DNA from: Aspergillus flavus
Lineage: Eukaryota; Ascomycota; Eurotiomycetes; Eurotiales; Aspergillaceae
DNA length: 64,000 nucleotides
Assembly: GCF_009017415.1 (NCBI RefSeq)
Contig: NC_092405.1
Location: 496,001-560,000, forward strand
Direction: 5' to 3'
In this document: piece by piece, positions 22,095 to 34,268 of the stretch
Numbering within the stretch: position 1 is the first letter of the stretch
How the letters are laid out: each line of letters begins with the position of its first letter
Notes under the pieces: model-generated
What the model saw: the letters and a program-made list of their open reading frames with translations, nothing else
Told to the model about the DNA's origin: nothing
Databases searched by the model: none
Program-made: the position numbers and the translations under genes

Positions 22095-24091
22095 TCATGA
22101 ATCAATAGTCGTCTGAAATATACCGAATCGCCTTTCCCAACCGAAGCAGTCCTCGCGGCTGCACCCAGACGTATCGTAAGATATTGCATCCGCATCTGAG
22201 AGGTGGGAACACCTGACACCATACTCCTGTATACAACATGTGAATGGCCTTGAGGATGCGCGGTCCAGCTTTAAAGGACCTTGACCACTTTCCTCTGTTA
22301 TTGTTTTCTTCCGTTCTTCGAGATCACCCCAAAGAATGAAAAGCCGCTCCCGTAGAATCGCCAACTGTTCTGGATCTTTGCGCAAGCTGGTTGGCGATAA
22401 CAAAATCAGCAAAGTGATACTAAGCGAAAAGAGGAAGATGAGGGAAGGAGGGTTAGAGGACTCACTCGGTTGCACTCATTTTCAACAAGAACTCTGCGTT
22501 GGCATCAGACACAAAAAGTTTGATCTGTTCTTTTGGCTGCCCAGGCGGAGGGGGTAATGCATCCTCAATGAGGAGACAAAAGCGCCATTCCCATCGAGTG
22601 ACACCATCGTCTTCTGCGTCTTGGTATATCCTGCTGCCCGAGTGATTCTCCTTAGGCTGTTGAGGGACTGCAAAATCTTTTATGTTTGGAGGGAAGAAAT
22701 CGACCACACGAACAGTAGTTTTGTAACACAGATTTTGAAATGGAAGACGATACTCGACACCGTCATGGGACTCAAACTCGTGGAATTCACTTGTAACGAT
22801 GTCTTCGATCCTCCGTCCACGGACACCTTCATAACTGGCTTTGACTACAATCGTGTCTCGATCAGTTATCTGTCCATCAACCCTTAGTGCGGCAGCCTTA
22901 CCATGTTCATTAGGCCTGTTGCGTTCTTTCAATTGTCGAGTTGCCTCGCTTTCTTCTTTCATGCCCTCCAGCCTTTTCTTATTGCGGGCTTTTAGGCCCT
23001 TTGTTGGCTTAGCATCTTCTTCAGCCTTCCGCTTTCCAGTGTTGATTCCTCTATAGTAATCATTCTTCCGACGTAGAAGCTCTTTGGCATAATCATTCTT
23101 CTCAGGATCCACCAAGTGCACGTTATTGTAACGCGCGCTGTGCATGCTAGCCTCGATCGTTAGATTGTGCCGATTTGCCTTGATATGAACATATTTTAAA
23201 CTTATAATGTCGTTATCTTTAATATTTTCTCGAGCAAAGCTCGCATGTGGCTCCCATAGTGTTACGGGCAGGGACATTTGGCCGGGTGGACCAGCCCACT
23301 TCTTCCTGCTCCGATAGAACGAATCACCGTCATCATCTACAGATGGATGATCCTGCAGCTTCTTATTTGTAGTATAGTCGCTCAAGTACAATAGTGCCTT
23401 CTCGCTGTTCTGGGGATACAACTTGATTACTTCACCGATCAGGTCCACAAGCATACCCTCTCGGATATCCTTTATAGCGGTAAGCTTTCTTTGCGTCCGA
23501 GCATCCTGTGGCGAGCACGAAACTTGAGTTGTGAAGGACTGGGGAGCTGTAACTTGTAGAGCAGAAGAATTTCGGAACTCTGAGAGCCCAGAGATACTTT
23601 CCAGTAGACTCTGGCATCGTCTCTTCTCTAAATAGGACGGCTCAAAGGGGGTTGGACCACAAATAGGTGCATTAGCACACAATGGATCCGGGTCAAAGCG
23701 GAAGATAGCCCATGGTACATTCGCTCTGTCCCCTGCAATTCCGAGTGGCTTGCCGTTGTAGTTTCTAATCTGTGTTTAATCTGTCAGTGTATACCAGGAT
23801 ATCAAAGGTTGGGCAACATACCCAGATGTTCCGCAGTAGAACTACGTCGCCCTCTTGCACAGGAGGCAGTTGAGACTCATTAGCTTTAAAATACTTGACT
23901 TTCAGTCCATCCCATACATGACCATTCTTCAGATTATCTGACTTCAAAGTGAAAGTTATACAAAGCGAGTTCGCCGTCTTGAACACGCCTTGGAAAACAT
24001 CGACAACCACCCCAATTACGTTTACGTTTCCCTGTGATCGAAGAGCAGCTGGGATATCAATCACGGTAGAAGATGATGAATTGTTCGCCAT
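22095..24091 (-). CDS. pot1: Telomere single-strand DNA-binding protein Pot1
   Basis: Three exons, 24091-23822, 23769-22466 and 22386-22095, encode 621 residues. The first OB fold (Telo_bind) begins near residue 10 with GNVNVIGVVVDVF and reaches GDVVLLRNIW, continuing after the first intron into IRNYNGKPLGIAG, the typical order for Pot1. The second OB domain lies around 175-370, with LVDLIGEVIKLYPQ and a conserved DPEKNDYAKELL segment. A basic linker rich in Lys/Arg follows. The chosen start (MANNSSSST) is the first ATG in frame; the frame stays open upstream but has no ATG. The second intron (79 nt) joins SAT to DLRKDPEQL; ignoring it truncates the C-terminus. Pot1 caps telomeric 3' overhangs within shelterin. 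Confidence 0.92.
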
Positions 24092-24629
24092 GCCAGAACT
24101 CGGGTTATAGTGGAGTGTGGCAGGCTCATGGTTCTTTAGAACGCGTCTGTAGCTATATCCAATCGCCCTGTAGCTGGGGAAGGGCGTAGTTCCCCTATAA
24201 AGAAGGCACAATATGCGATAAAGTCAAACGTATGAAAACCAGGAGAGCAGACAAAGAGATCTAGACGGCGACAAGACGCCATCAACGCGTCTCACCAGTT
24301 GCTCGGCGCCAACTTCGCTTAGGCGGGTGTGGCGCCTACTAGCGGGCGTGGCCGAAAACAGCAAATCAGAGGCCTATCCCGTGACTGAACAATCCCACCT
24401 CCGGCCAAAGCAAGCATCAACACTTTTTTCCCCTCCTTCGTCTTTTGCCCGCGTATCTCCCCCAGTGAGGCTTCTAGTCTTTCTATTTTATTGGCACTTG
24501 CTCATCAACCTGTGGGCTGCTATCTTTTGATTAATTTCCTTCGATTTTTCTTCTTTCTAAATTTTTCTTTCATCTAGAACCTCAGTGGTTCGTGCGCTTT
24601 GTTTTCACCCCTCAGTGTCCTAAGCAACC
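24092..24629. promoter_or_regulatory. Divergent promoter region of pot1 and kapA
   Basis: 538 bp between divergent starts. The kapA side has a long T/C-rich leader (24415-24590) and a good start context (AACCATGGC). The frame upstream of the pot1 ATG includes a TTTATAG acceptor-like site near 24190, which could mark a leader intron. Confidence 0.5.
24141..24290. promoter_or_regulatory. Two ACGCGT (MCB-type) sites upstream of pot1
   Basis: Perfect palindromic ACGCGT hexamers lie at 24141-24146 and 24285-24290, that is, about 50 and 194 bp upstream of the pot1 ATG and 484 and 340 bp upstream of kapA. ACGCGT is the binding core of MBF-type Swi6/Mbp1 factors that activate G1/S genes in yeasts. 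The functional link here is inference. Confidence 0.4.
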
Positions 24630-26607
24630 ATGGCCGAGCGCTACATCCCAGAGCATCGTCGTACCCAGTTCAAGGCTAGGAATCAGTTCCGGCCTGACGA
24701 GCTTCGTCGTCGTCGTGAGGAGCAGCAAGTTGAAATTCGCAAGCAGAAAAGAGAAGAGAATTTGGCCAAGAGGAGAGGTATTCAGACCCGCGATGGTGGG
24801 ATTGGTGTGGGAGGCGGCATGGCCGCTGCCACCGAGAGTGATGATGAAGCCACTGCCATAGAAAGCGAGGTATGCTTTATCTAAGTCGTTATTATTCATT
24901 TCTATTCGCATTACTTTAGATACCTGTAGATTTGTTTTCCTCCAGGCTTCTGTCTTGTGTTTTTTTTTTTTTTTTTTTTCCTTTTCCCTTCTTATGCGCC
25001 TAGCGATGAGGTTTTCACCGCCCTATTGCTGGTCGTGAGCTTGAAGATGGAGCACACGATCACCTTTCACTCATCACTCTTGTTGTGTTTCATGCTTCTG
25101 AAAGACAAATGGCTAATTAAATATTTTCCAGCTTAATGTGGAACTACCAGAGATGGTTAAGGGTGTCTTCTCAGATCAGATCGAGTCGCAAATTCAAGCC
25201 ACAACTAAGTTCAGGAAGCTGCTTTCCAAGGAGCGCAACCCTCCCATCGAGCGCGTTATTGAGACTGGTGTCGTGAGCCGTTTCGTGGAGTTCCTCCGGT
25301 CTCCTCATACCCTGGTCCAATTCGAGGCCGCCTGGGCCTTGACCAACATTGCATCTGGATCTGCTCAGCAAACCCAGGTGGTTATCGAAGCCGGTGCTGT
25401 GCCCATTTTCGTCGAGCTGTTGAGCAGCCCGGAACCGGATGTTCGGGAACAGGCCGTTTGGGCTCTGGGTAACATTGCTGGTGATAGCCCTCAATGCCGT
25501 GACTTCGTCCTCAATGCCGGCGCCCTCCGTCCTCTTTTGAACTTGATCAACGATGGTCGGAAGTTGAGCATGTTGCGCAACGCTACATGGACTTTGAGTA
25601 ACTTCTGCCGTGGCAAGACCCCCCAGCCCGATTGGAACACGGTATGTTACTTTACAAACACTACAAATAAGCGAGCTTGACTAATACCATTGTAGATCGC
25701 TCCTGCTCTTCCTGTCCTCGCCAAGCTTATCTACATGCTTGATGATGAAGTCCTCATTGATGCTTGCTGGGCCATTTCCTATCTCTCCGACGGTGCAAAC
25801 GATAAGATCCAGGCTGTTATCGAGGCAGGCATCCCTCGTCGCCTTGTTGAGCTTCTTATGCACGCCTCGACCTCCGTTCAGACTCCTGCCCTTCGGTCGG
25901 TTGGAAACATTGTGACCGGTGACGACGTCCAGACTCAGGTTATCATCAACTGCGGTGCTCTCCCCGCTCTCCTCTCTCTCCTCAGCTCTACCAAGGATGG
26001 TATCCGTAAGGAGGCTTGCTGGACTATTTCCAACGTCACTGCTGGCAACTCTAGTCAGATCCAGGCTGTCGTCGACGCTGGCATCATTCCCCCGCTGATC
26101 AACTTGCTTGCCAACGGCGACTTTAAGACCCGCAAGGAAGCTTGCTGGGCTATCTCCAACGCCACTTCTGGTGGTCTGCAGAAGCCTGAGCAGATCCGCT
26201 ACCTCGTTTCTCAGGGATGCATCAAGCCGCTCTGCGACCTGCTTGCTTGCCCCGACAACAAGATCATCCAAGTTGCTTTGGATGGCCTGGAGAACATCCT
26301 CAAGGTTGGTGAGATGGACAAGGAGGCTGCACAGACTGGCGAGGCCCGTGTCAACCGCTATGCTCTGTTCATTGAAGAGGCCGGCGGTATGGAGAAGATC
26401 CACGACTGCCAGAACAACGCCAACGAGGAGATCTACATGAAGGCGTACAACATCATTGAGAAGTACTTCTCCGATGAAGAAGAGGCCGGTGGTGATATCG
26501 ATGAGCTTGCTCCTCAACAAACCCAAACAGGATTCACCCTAGGCACTGCCCAACAGCAGCCGGGTGGATTCAACTTCGCCAACGGTGGCGACTCCATGGA
26601 CATGTAA
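24630..26607 (+). CDS. kapA: Importin alpha (karyopherin alpha, KapA/Srp1)
   Basis: Adaptor that binds nuclear localisation signals and hands cargo to importin beta. Three exons, 24630-24869, 25132-25641 and 25696-26607, encode 553 residues. The N-terminus is a basic IBB domain (residues 1-80: [20 protein letters not shown]). Ten armadillo repeats follow, with the WALTN, WALGN, WTLSN, WAISY, WTISN and WAISN ladder of Trp/Asn residues that contact NLS peptides. The C-terminus is acidic and ends GGDSMDM. Intron 1 is unusually long for this window (262 nt) and contains a T-tract of about 19 nt. Length and sequence match the family closely. A 281-codon open frame on the opposite strand is a shadow. 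Confidence 0.97.
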
Positions 26608-27529
26608 AAGTGGGATTTTATCTGAAATTAATTATGACACAATTGAGACTCCGGCTATCTGATTCGATTCTACTTCCTGCTAGATCCTACGTGGCGCAGT
26701 GCGGCCGCCGTATAACGAACAAAAGCACCACCTTCAACTTCGCAGGGCGATCTGGCCTTGTAGCGTTCAAGGCGAAATTTGGGTTGCGTTTTCTGCCTTC
26801 AAAATAACATTTTTCTAAAGTCCATTCCTGTATCCTTTTCGTCTCCCCCTTTCGACGTTCAAGCACGAGTCAACATTTTCTTTCCCCTCCGATCTTGCCT
26901 CCCTCTTTCCCCCTCTGCTATGATTTTACTTCCCTTTTTTGATCATTCACGATAAACCAGATGCACCGTCATGTATCCCTTTTACACTTCCCTATTTAAC
27001 GTAGCATCCCATACACCGGCGTAATCGTTTGTTGATTCGGTTTTTTCTATTTCCTATTTGTTTTTCGACGGTTTTCTTGGGTGTGATCCACGGGCTTATT
27101 TATCGATAGACAAATATACTTCAAAGGTCGATTAGGTCCCGTGGTGACGGATAGTTCGATAGCCAAGAAAAGAAGCCTCCCTTTCTTCAATCAATCAACC
27201 AAAGTTCTATTAATTTAACTATCGAAACGTCTAGCTATGTAGGCGCCTCGCCGATGAGACAGAATATTGGTCCAAAACACCTAATTGAATGCCACAAGCC
27301 CAAACATAGGAGTTATCAAATGAACGGAAAGCTTTCCAGAACACAACCCACCTGCTTGACTTGAACAACCATCCCTCTGCGTCTCGTCCCCTTCTGCTCC
27401 AGTGGTTGTAATGCTTTATTCCAGGCTCTATATCACCAGCTCAGTAGGCCAGTTCTGTACATAAGCTCGGCAACGTAGCGGAATACCTGCGGTGTGAAAT
27501 AATGTCATAATCCGCAGTCTTACCGCGTA

Positions 27530-27765
27530 GCCTGAGCTCTTTCTAGAGGGGGTATTAGAATTAGTATCTAGTGTTTTAAGCAGGCTATTTAGGCAGCGTG
27601 GAATAGCCTTAAGCAGGAGGTTATAATGGTATACTATTGTCGTGGCCACGCAGACTTCGAGTTGTATATAAAGTACGTGGAGGGTATACTAAATACTGAG
27701 CTTAGAAATCTATAGAATTTACTATGAGCTCAAAAGCTTTTAACTTCGTTGAGATATTCGGGTTA
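27530..27765 (+). repeat. Decayed element remnant, copy 1 of a pair
   Basis: Aligns by eye to the reverse complement of about 59985-60225. Shared blocks in order: TTTCTAGA(G/T)GGGGTAT, AGTGTTTTA(A/G)G(C/T)AGGCTATTTA, ACGCAGACTTCGAGTTGTAT (counterpart ACGCAGACCTTGAGCTGTAT), ATAAAG(T/C)ACGTGGA, and TGAGCTCAAA(A/G)GCTTTTAA. In the other copy one frame gives LELYIKHVDDILLL before a stop, faintly like the YVDD box of reverse transcriptases; here the corresponding frame reads ELYIKYVEGIL. Coding potential is gone. Confidence 0.6.
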
Positions 27766-27884
27766 GAAACGGTGCCTCGGAGGCCGAAATCGGGGTACGT
27801 ATTTCAATACTTTTGACCTACAGTAGTAGTTTCCTATCTACTCCCATAACAAAGTAGCGGCACCGCCAGACTACATGTATACTA

Positions 27885-27978
27885 AATAAACTAAGCAGAC
27901 CAAAGCTCCAACCAGACCAATCAGACCAACCAGACCAGGCAGACCAGGCAGATCAACCAGACTAAGTAGACTAAGTAA
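27885..27978. repeat. AGACCA-type short tandem array, second locus
   Basis: About ten imperfect AGACCA(A/G)(C/G)C units (ACCAGACCAATCAGACCAAC and so on), ending in ACTAAGTAGACTAAGTAAGT. Related in unit and in the AGACCAAAGCTCCA block to 11419-11664. Both arrays sit next to decayed element sequence. Confidence 0.65.
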
Positions 27979-28495
27979 GTAATTTAGTATAGTAGACTAT
28001 TCTGCCGGTAGAAGCAGGTTAAAAACGTAGGAAGATGAATTAATGCACGTTGGCCGCAATAGCTTGCCGTACCGCCAGACACACAATCGATGATCGTAGA
28101 AGCTAAGACACGGAGGAAGTTCCTTAGGTATATACAAAAGCGAAGGCATAAGTTACATAGCAATACATTCATCGCAGTCAACGCCAGCAAGCACGGTCTT
28201 CACATTATAGAAAGAGAGGACAGCAACATGAAAAGGGAAGGAGAAACAACGGGGAAAGGAGATAGACACTCAAGTTAAAGGAAATTAGAAAAGAAGAAAT
28301 TTTGTCCTAATAAACCCTGAAGAGCTGACAGTCATGACTGGAACAGGAGAAGATCCACGGACCAACCCCTTTAAAAAAGGAAAATCCTCGTCCGAAAATA
28401 AAAGTTTGAAAAGTGTTTGAATGAAAAGTAAAGCAACTCGAGCTCATCCCGTTTCCCGAAAACATTGATAAACAGATAACACTCCATTGGCAAAA

Positions 28496-31400
28496 TCAAT
28501 CACCCATAACTTCATCTTCGTCTGAATTAGCAGCAGAATGATTTTCATCTTCCTCTTCTTCATCGTGATCTTCTTCGATGTTGTCGTCTTCTACCAGGCC
28601 TCTTTCTCGTAGATCCTCGTCATCGTCCTCTTCCAGATTCAGCTGCACCTCCTCTTCCTCTTCCTCATCGTCATCATCGTCCACTCTTTCAGCGGATTTA
28701 GCGTTGTCTTGGCGCTTGCTTGAACTGCTTTGATTTCGGTTTGGTTCCGTGGATGTAGGTAGCTGTTTACCCTTGGGTCGGGGAGGGTTCTTGGGTTTAC
28801 GCTCGTCGAGGAATGCGACTACTTCGCGATAGTTCTGGCCTAAGTCGGATTTGTGCCTGACCAATCTTTGCTTGAGCTGTCCGCGCTCTTCGCCGGAGGC
28901 GTCAATGACGCGGCCTACAATCGCTAGGACGATCTTGCCTGTGAGTTCGCACAGGCGCTGTTCGGCCACGATTCTGGATCGCAAGCGCTCTGTGGCTATC
29001 ATTTCTGCTTCGGAACCAGCGTCGCTCTCGTCATCGGAATCCTTCTCCGCCTCTGAGTCAGATATAGGTTCGTCGTCGTCCGCGGGCTCGTAGGAGAACC
29101 GTAGCCTTTTCGCATATGTACGTTCTGCGACACTGTGGATTTTAGCGATAAGCTTGGAGGCCTCGCCTGCGATCTCGTGGACCAAGCCCTGTGTCTGGAG
29201 AATGACGTCTTCGTCGTTACTGGCTTTTTGTCCCGCATATCGGAGGGTGCCGAATAGGGTCTGTAGGTCCAAGAGTGTTGTTGTTGCCGAGAATCGTATA
29301 TCATCCAAGCCAGAACGCGCCCCCATGATGGCGACAAGTGTCGAAACAAACAACTCCCGGCTCTTTGTTAAGACTTCGAAGTATTCGGTATTGAAAGAGG
29401 CATTTCCAGAGCTTAAAGCAGTAGTTAAAGACTGGACCTTCCACATGAAATAGAAGAGCAGTGTCCGTATGCTGCTGCTCACAAGTTCTGTCTCTGCCTT
29501 TGCGGATTCTTCATCATCTTCGGTTTCGCGTAAACCACGTTCCGTCAGATGCAGAAGGATATTGAAAGGTGTCTCGGCAGTGTCTTTGCTCTTGCCCTTT
29601 GACCGTGAAGGTGTTGCTTCCAGAGTCTGTGTGCAGTCGGTTACACTGGCAAGACTGGAAATTCTCATCACAGTATTCGTAAGTTGATTGAGAGTAGAGT
29701 CAGGTATTGATCTGCCCTCCAGTACTTCCTTCTTCCGGGCTAATGTGCTGAGCGTGTCGATCATGTCGTCCCACAATTCCGAAATCTTATTCTCTAACGC
29801 TTCCCGCATATCGTCTGAGCTCTTTGCATGAAGAAAAGCGACACTAGCCTCGGTGAGCACATCCTGATCAGAGTGCGTTAAGAATTGTTTATTGATGTCG
29901 TTTAGTAATGATGTATAGGCGGTCGCATCTTTCTGTAAGTCTTGTATCTTATCCAGATCGACGAGGTGCTCAAGTCGTAGAACGGCAGAAGCAGCTTCTG
30001 GCACAGAGCCGAATTTATTCAAGAGTTGGGGGATGATCTGCGCAAGGTTATGCGCAATCTCTTCTTGAAGTTCGGGAATCTTGTCAGTCAAAGCCTTGAC
30101 CTTCCGTCCTCTTTTATCAATATCAGACTTTGCAACCTCAAGAACACGCAACTTAACAGCACTGCATAGTACTTCTAAGAGGATGACCTCCTGCCCTTCC
30201 TGCATCTTGTAAAGCTGTTTGATGGAGCCTGAAGTGTCATCCTCGGACGAACTGTCCGCAATCTGGGAGTGATCGTAAAGCAGATACCCAGCCAAAGATT
30301 GCCATTGGGATAGTTCCTTGAGGTAAGGATAAATAGCCTCAGTAACAAGAACAAATCGGGTATTAACAGGAGTGCCGGAGAGCATATCCTTCGATGCAGT
30401 GGTGGGCTGGTCGGGTTTATACTCATTTTCAGGCTCGTCGTAGGATTGAAGGGTGTCGACGAGACACTTGAACTTGATCCACGAACGTTTAGGCGATTCG
30501 AAATCATCTTCATCCTCTTCACTGAACATCTCATTGATCTCGTCTCGAACTTCTTCGACCGTGGAATCGTACACATCATGAACGTTGGCGACAAAGAAAC
30601 GACCAGCTGCTTTTCGAATCCGGGGTTCCGAGTCGAAGACGAGTCTTCCCACTGTGTCAATGTCGCTGGGCTCAATCAATCCGGCCTCCCGAATCAGATC
30701 CACTAGTTCAATCGCAGAGGCCCGTACCCCAAGGTCTGCATCACGGGCAGCCATTTCCACCATTCGTTCACGGAAGCGCGCGGTAAATGACCGCATGCCT
30801 GCAATGTTATCTTTATTTTCATATAAACTGCGAAGTTGGTTTACAACGATAAGGCGTGTCTGGGCGACGGTGTCAGACAACATCCAGCCGAAGTATCGAA
30901 GGAACTGTCCCTCGAAGAAATATTCTCGGTAGCTACGAATCCACTGCCCCAGCGCTGCCATACTTTCTGCACGAATGTTAGGGTCGACATCCCGGTATCG
31001 GTGAACGAAGACGACATTGACGCCGTCTTTAAGGTATTCATCGATGATCTCCAGCTTCTTTTCGCCGTCTTCAATAGCCTTCTCAATAGCGGATGCTCTT
31101 CCTTGGTTGACCGACTTCTTTTTCTTTTCAGTTTCGAGCTGTTTGCGAGAAGTAGAAACTGATGTCATCAACTCCCGGGCGATGTCGCAAAGAGCACACA
31201 TGACTGCCAGTAAAATCACGGTTGAGGTATGTCTGAAAGGCCGAGAGTGCGATGTTGACATGGCAGATAGCCAAATTTCGAAGTTCTCGAAGAGGTTTTG
31301 GTCGTCGTATAGAACCGAGGAATGATGGAAGGTCTGGATTAAGGACTTGAAGAATTCTTCCAAGACAGGCTGGAAAGCCCTGAACTTTCTCGATCTAGAG

Positions 31401-32192
31401 ATCAAGGGCCACTCGCCGAATCCTTCCTGCTGATGTTGATTTTGCAAATCCTTTACGCGGTCCGGCGCGTGGTCGACATCCTCAATATGGTCTTGAGTTA
31501 TCTCGAGATCAGTTCCTATACACCTGAGCACAAAGTTAACCATATCACGCAGCGCTTGAGACTGCTCTCTCTGGTATCGCGAAAGCCACTCGGCAGCAGT
31601 CGTGTCGGCATTGCGCCCTTTACCAAAGACCTCCGCTACACAATAGTTCTCATCGTTAGCCACATCACCACAATGATCGGGAGAGAACGGTGAATTTACC
31701 ATAGAGGCCCCGTTCACCGGCAGCCAAGCTGGGTCGCACTATCGGTTTCCTGGGACGGGAGGAAACAGTCTTCTTTCCATTCGTAGCAGGTCTGAACGCC
31801 AGTTGGCTTCCAATTCCATTGCTAGCTACTTTAGGTTTCTTCGCACTGCGAGGCTTTGCTTTAGCCTTCGGCACGGACGCTTTCTTGGATGACGCTTTAC
31901 GTGCAGCACGTCTCTTCTCTCGAAGTTCTTCTTCATCGGGCTCTTCATTGGCGGACTCGTCAGCTTCGGGCTCGGACGCGTCTGCATCCTCCTCTACATC
32001 TTCCTCGTCATCGCCGCCGGCACGCTTGCGCTTAGAGCTCCCTGCGGTCGCACTATCATTGGCGCCATAACTCTCCGCGTACAGTGCAGGTTTTCGCGTC
32101 ACCCGACCGGACTTTCTTCTGTTCGTTGCCGGGGATGAAGCTTCTTGAGTGGGCCCAGGTTGAGGGCTTGAAAACGGCGGTTCAGTCTCCAT
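28496..32192 (-). CDS. psc3: Cohesin subunit Scc3/Psc3 (STAG/SA family)
   Basis: Peripheral HEAT-repeat subunit that holds the cohesin ring on chromatin. Two exons, 32192-31700 and 31635-28496, joined in phase 1 (GLYAEVFGKG), encode 1210 residues. The N-terminal 165 residues are basic and acidic low-complexity with RKSGRVTRKP and PKAKAKPRSAKKPK stretches, probably nuclear localisation and DNA contact. The STAG domain (about 230-350) includes FEIWLSAMSTSHSRPFRHTS and the conserved HRYRDVDPNIRAESMAALG segment that begins the stromalin-conservative domain. Armadillo-type helices fill the rest. The tail is strongly acidic (runs of Glu/Asp) and ends EDEVMGD. Its length suits fungal Psc3. The 64-nt intron has a GCTAAC branch site. 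Confidence 0.95.
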
Positions 32193-33179
32193 TGTTTGTC
32201 GGAAGTATTTAGAACACTAGATAGTCATCGTAGATGCATTAGTTCACATTGCGACTGGATTCCCACTGGCACAAAGTCTATAGTCAGGAGCGAGGCGTAC
32301 TTGGACGTGGGGTTCTGATGATGATGGACTCGGGGATGCTACGCGCGATTATTGTTAGTTTTCCTAGCACGGCACCTGCGGCTTTGCGCGCGCGTGTTGC
32401 AAGTGTACGCGATTGGACAAACAACAAAAAATACAAATGGTAGTGCAAGCGTTTCGAGCCTCAATGGGAGAAAAGTTGCATTGAGGATACCGTTCCGATG
32501 CGTCGAGAGTGGGACTCCAGAAAGTCGAAGTGAGGGGGGTGGGAACACGGTGAATTGTTCTGACGGACGAACAGACGCGCTTTGGTGCCTGGCGATGACG
32601 GGTTCCCAAAGTGGGTTGATACCTCAGGTGTCTGTTTCGTCTCCCTCGGTTGTAGCCTCAGTCATCGAACAATGATTTAAAACGGTAATGAAACGGTATG
32701 ATCAGCCTGGTGCGTAATGATTGGCATCGCCAAGAAAGCCTCGGCCGGGGGCGAACCCTAAGCCCTCATCATCTGCGGAGAATCTCAGTATTGATGCCGT
32801 AATAGAAACCTCCTCGGTCTCCATCATCGTGGCATGAATGCTCATCTCCAGCTCAACATTGGAAGAGCCAAGACTGCGAATTCAATGGTCGATACACAAG
32901 GGCCTTACACCCCGCTTCCAGCTAATCATTCAAGGGGGCCTGCAGGATCACCTGGTCGGACATCTCGGCGTTGTTTGGCTGCCCCGGAAAATCAGATTGA
33001 TCCAAAAAAAAAAAAATCCCATTCTCCATGACGCCATTTTACAGATATTTCAATTGATCCCATGAATAGGCAAGAGTATATCATACCGTGAATATCCACA
33101 TCTTCGATTTCCATTCTTTCCATTTTCCTCTTTCATTCTCATCTTAGTCCTTTCTTCTCCTTCTCAGAGACCTTCCTCT
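32193..33179. promoter_or_regulatory. Divergent promoter region of scc3 and ureD
   Basis: 987 bp between divergent starts. CGCG-containing words near the scc3 side (ACGCGCGATT at 32341 and TACGCGATT at 32406) resemble, but do not equal, the MCB core. An A12 run lies at about 33005-33016. The ureD leader (33095-33178) is strongly pyrimidine-rich. No gene is supported. Confidence 0.4.
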
Positions 33180-34268
33180 ATGCAGATCACATCTAGAATC
33201 ATGCCTATAAAATCACCCTTTGAGGCATCCATTGCCAAACCCGGACAAGGCAATGTTGTCCTTTCACTACTACCTCCTTCAAATCCTACCTTGACGACCC
33301 TCACCTACAAATACCCCCTCAAACTCCTTACAAGAACACCCGGCTATGTGCCTCAATCCTCCGCTCTATCATGTCCCGCTTCCCGCCCAGTCCACCTCTA
33401 CCTCCTCACCTATGGCGGCGGCCTTCTACCAGGTGACCACATTGAGGTCTCAATCAAGCTCGAGCAATTCACAAGAATGGTCGTAACAACGCCACAAGGA
33501 ACCACGAAGATCTACAAAACAGAGCCCAGCAGAAGCGTCAAGGGCCGCCGTGCCCCGGGGCGAGTACTATCAGACAAGAGCCGGCAAACACTAGACGTGC
33601 GGATCGAAAAGGGAGCCGCAATGTGCTACCTCCCCGATCCAGCCGTACCATACAAGGACAGCCGGTACGAGCAAGTCCAAACATTCACAGTCGACACCAC
33701 AACAAAGGACTCCCAACGGAGTAGCCTCTGCATGCTAGACTGGGTAACAGAGGGACGCAAATCCCGAGGGGAGAACTGGGACTTCCACCTCTGGAAAGGC
33801 AAGAACGAAGTCTACAGCATCGACGAATCAGGCAAGAAGAAGCTTCTGCTCCGTGATTCACTCATCCTTGACGAAGAGCTCGACGAAGGGTCCTTAGAAG
33901 ACGAGCATGAGACGCTGAACCGCACTGGTGTTATCCGGGAGCGGACACGGCCTCACGGTATTGTGGGCACGTTGATTCTCTACGGACCCGTGTTTGAGCG
34001 CCTTGCAAATTTCATCATGGATCGGTTTACTTCACAGCCACGGATTGGAGCGCGGAATTGGTCGTCTTCTGCTCCTGCCGCTGTGGAGGCACCTCCAAAT
34101 TTCGACTCGAAGGTCACCTTTACTGCTGCTCGTGTACGAGCCGGCTTTGTCCTGGTTAAGTTCGGGGCTGATCATTTTGAAACAGCCAAGGATTGGCTAG
34201 GTAGCATTCTTCGTGAAGAGGGGACCGTTATTGACGAATTTGGTGAAGAAGCTTTGTGCTGTTTGTGA
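33180..34268 (+). CDS. ureD: Urease accessory protein UreD
   Basis: Chaperone that with UreF and UreG delivers nickel to apo-urease. A single exon encodes 362 residues from the ATG at 33180; a second in-frame ATG at 33201 (MPIKSPFEAS) also suits the family start. Family features are the early GNVVLSLLPPSNPTL region, the YGGGLLPGDHIEVSI motif near 78-92, TTPQGTTKIYK near 101-111, a CYLPDPAVPYKDSRYEQ segment, and a C-terminal VLVKFGADHFETAKDWL stretch. Fungal UreD proteins carry inserts compared with bacterial ones, consistent with the Lys/Arg-rich insert near 117-130 and the acidic stretch near 230-245. No other urease gene is in the window, so it is not clustered here. Confidence 0.94.
   Translation: MQITSRIMPIKSPFEASIAKPGQGNVVLSLLPPSNPTLTTLTYKYPLKLLTRTPGYVPQSSALSCPASRPVHLYLLTYGGGLLPGDHIEVSIKLEQFTRMVVTTPQGTTKIYKTEPSRSVKGRRAPGRVLSDKSRQTLDVRIEKGAAMCYLPDPAVPYKDSRYEQVQTFTVDTTTKDSQRSSLCMLDWVTEGRKSRGENWDFHLWKGKNEVYSIDESGKKKLLLRDSLILDEELDEGSLEDEHETLNRTGVIRERTRPHGIVGTLILYGPVFERLANFIMDRFTSQPRIGARNWSSSAPAAVEAPPNFDSKVTFTAARVRAGFVLVKFGADHFETAKDWLGSILREEGTVIDEFGEEALCCL

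Larger units (their letters stand above)
26608..28495. other. Convergent intergenic region kapA/scc3 with repeat relics
   Basis: 1.9 kb between two stop codons. The first 600 bp are T-rich 3' flank of kapA. From 27430 the sequence becomes AT-rich with an element remnant (27530-27765) and an AGACCA array (27885-27978). The last 400 bp are A-rich 3' flank of scc3. No gene is supported. Confidence 0.55.

Noticed and set aside
25681..26526. 281-codon open frame antisense to kapA
   Set aside because: Exact shadow of importin-alpha armadillo repeats; its repeated Leu/Val pattern reflects the codon structure of the sense strand.
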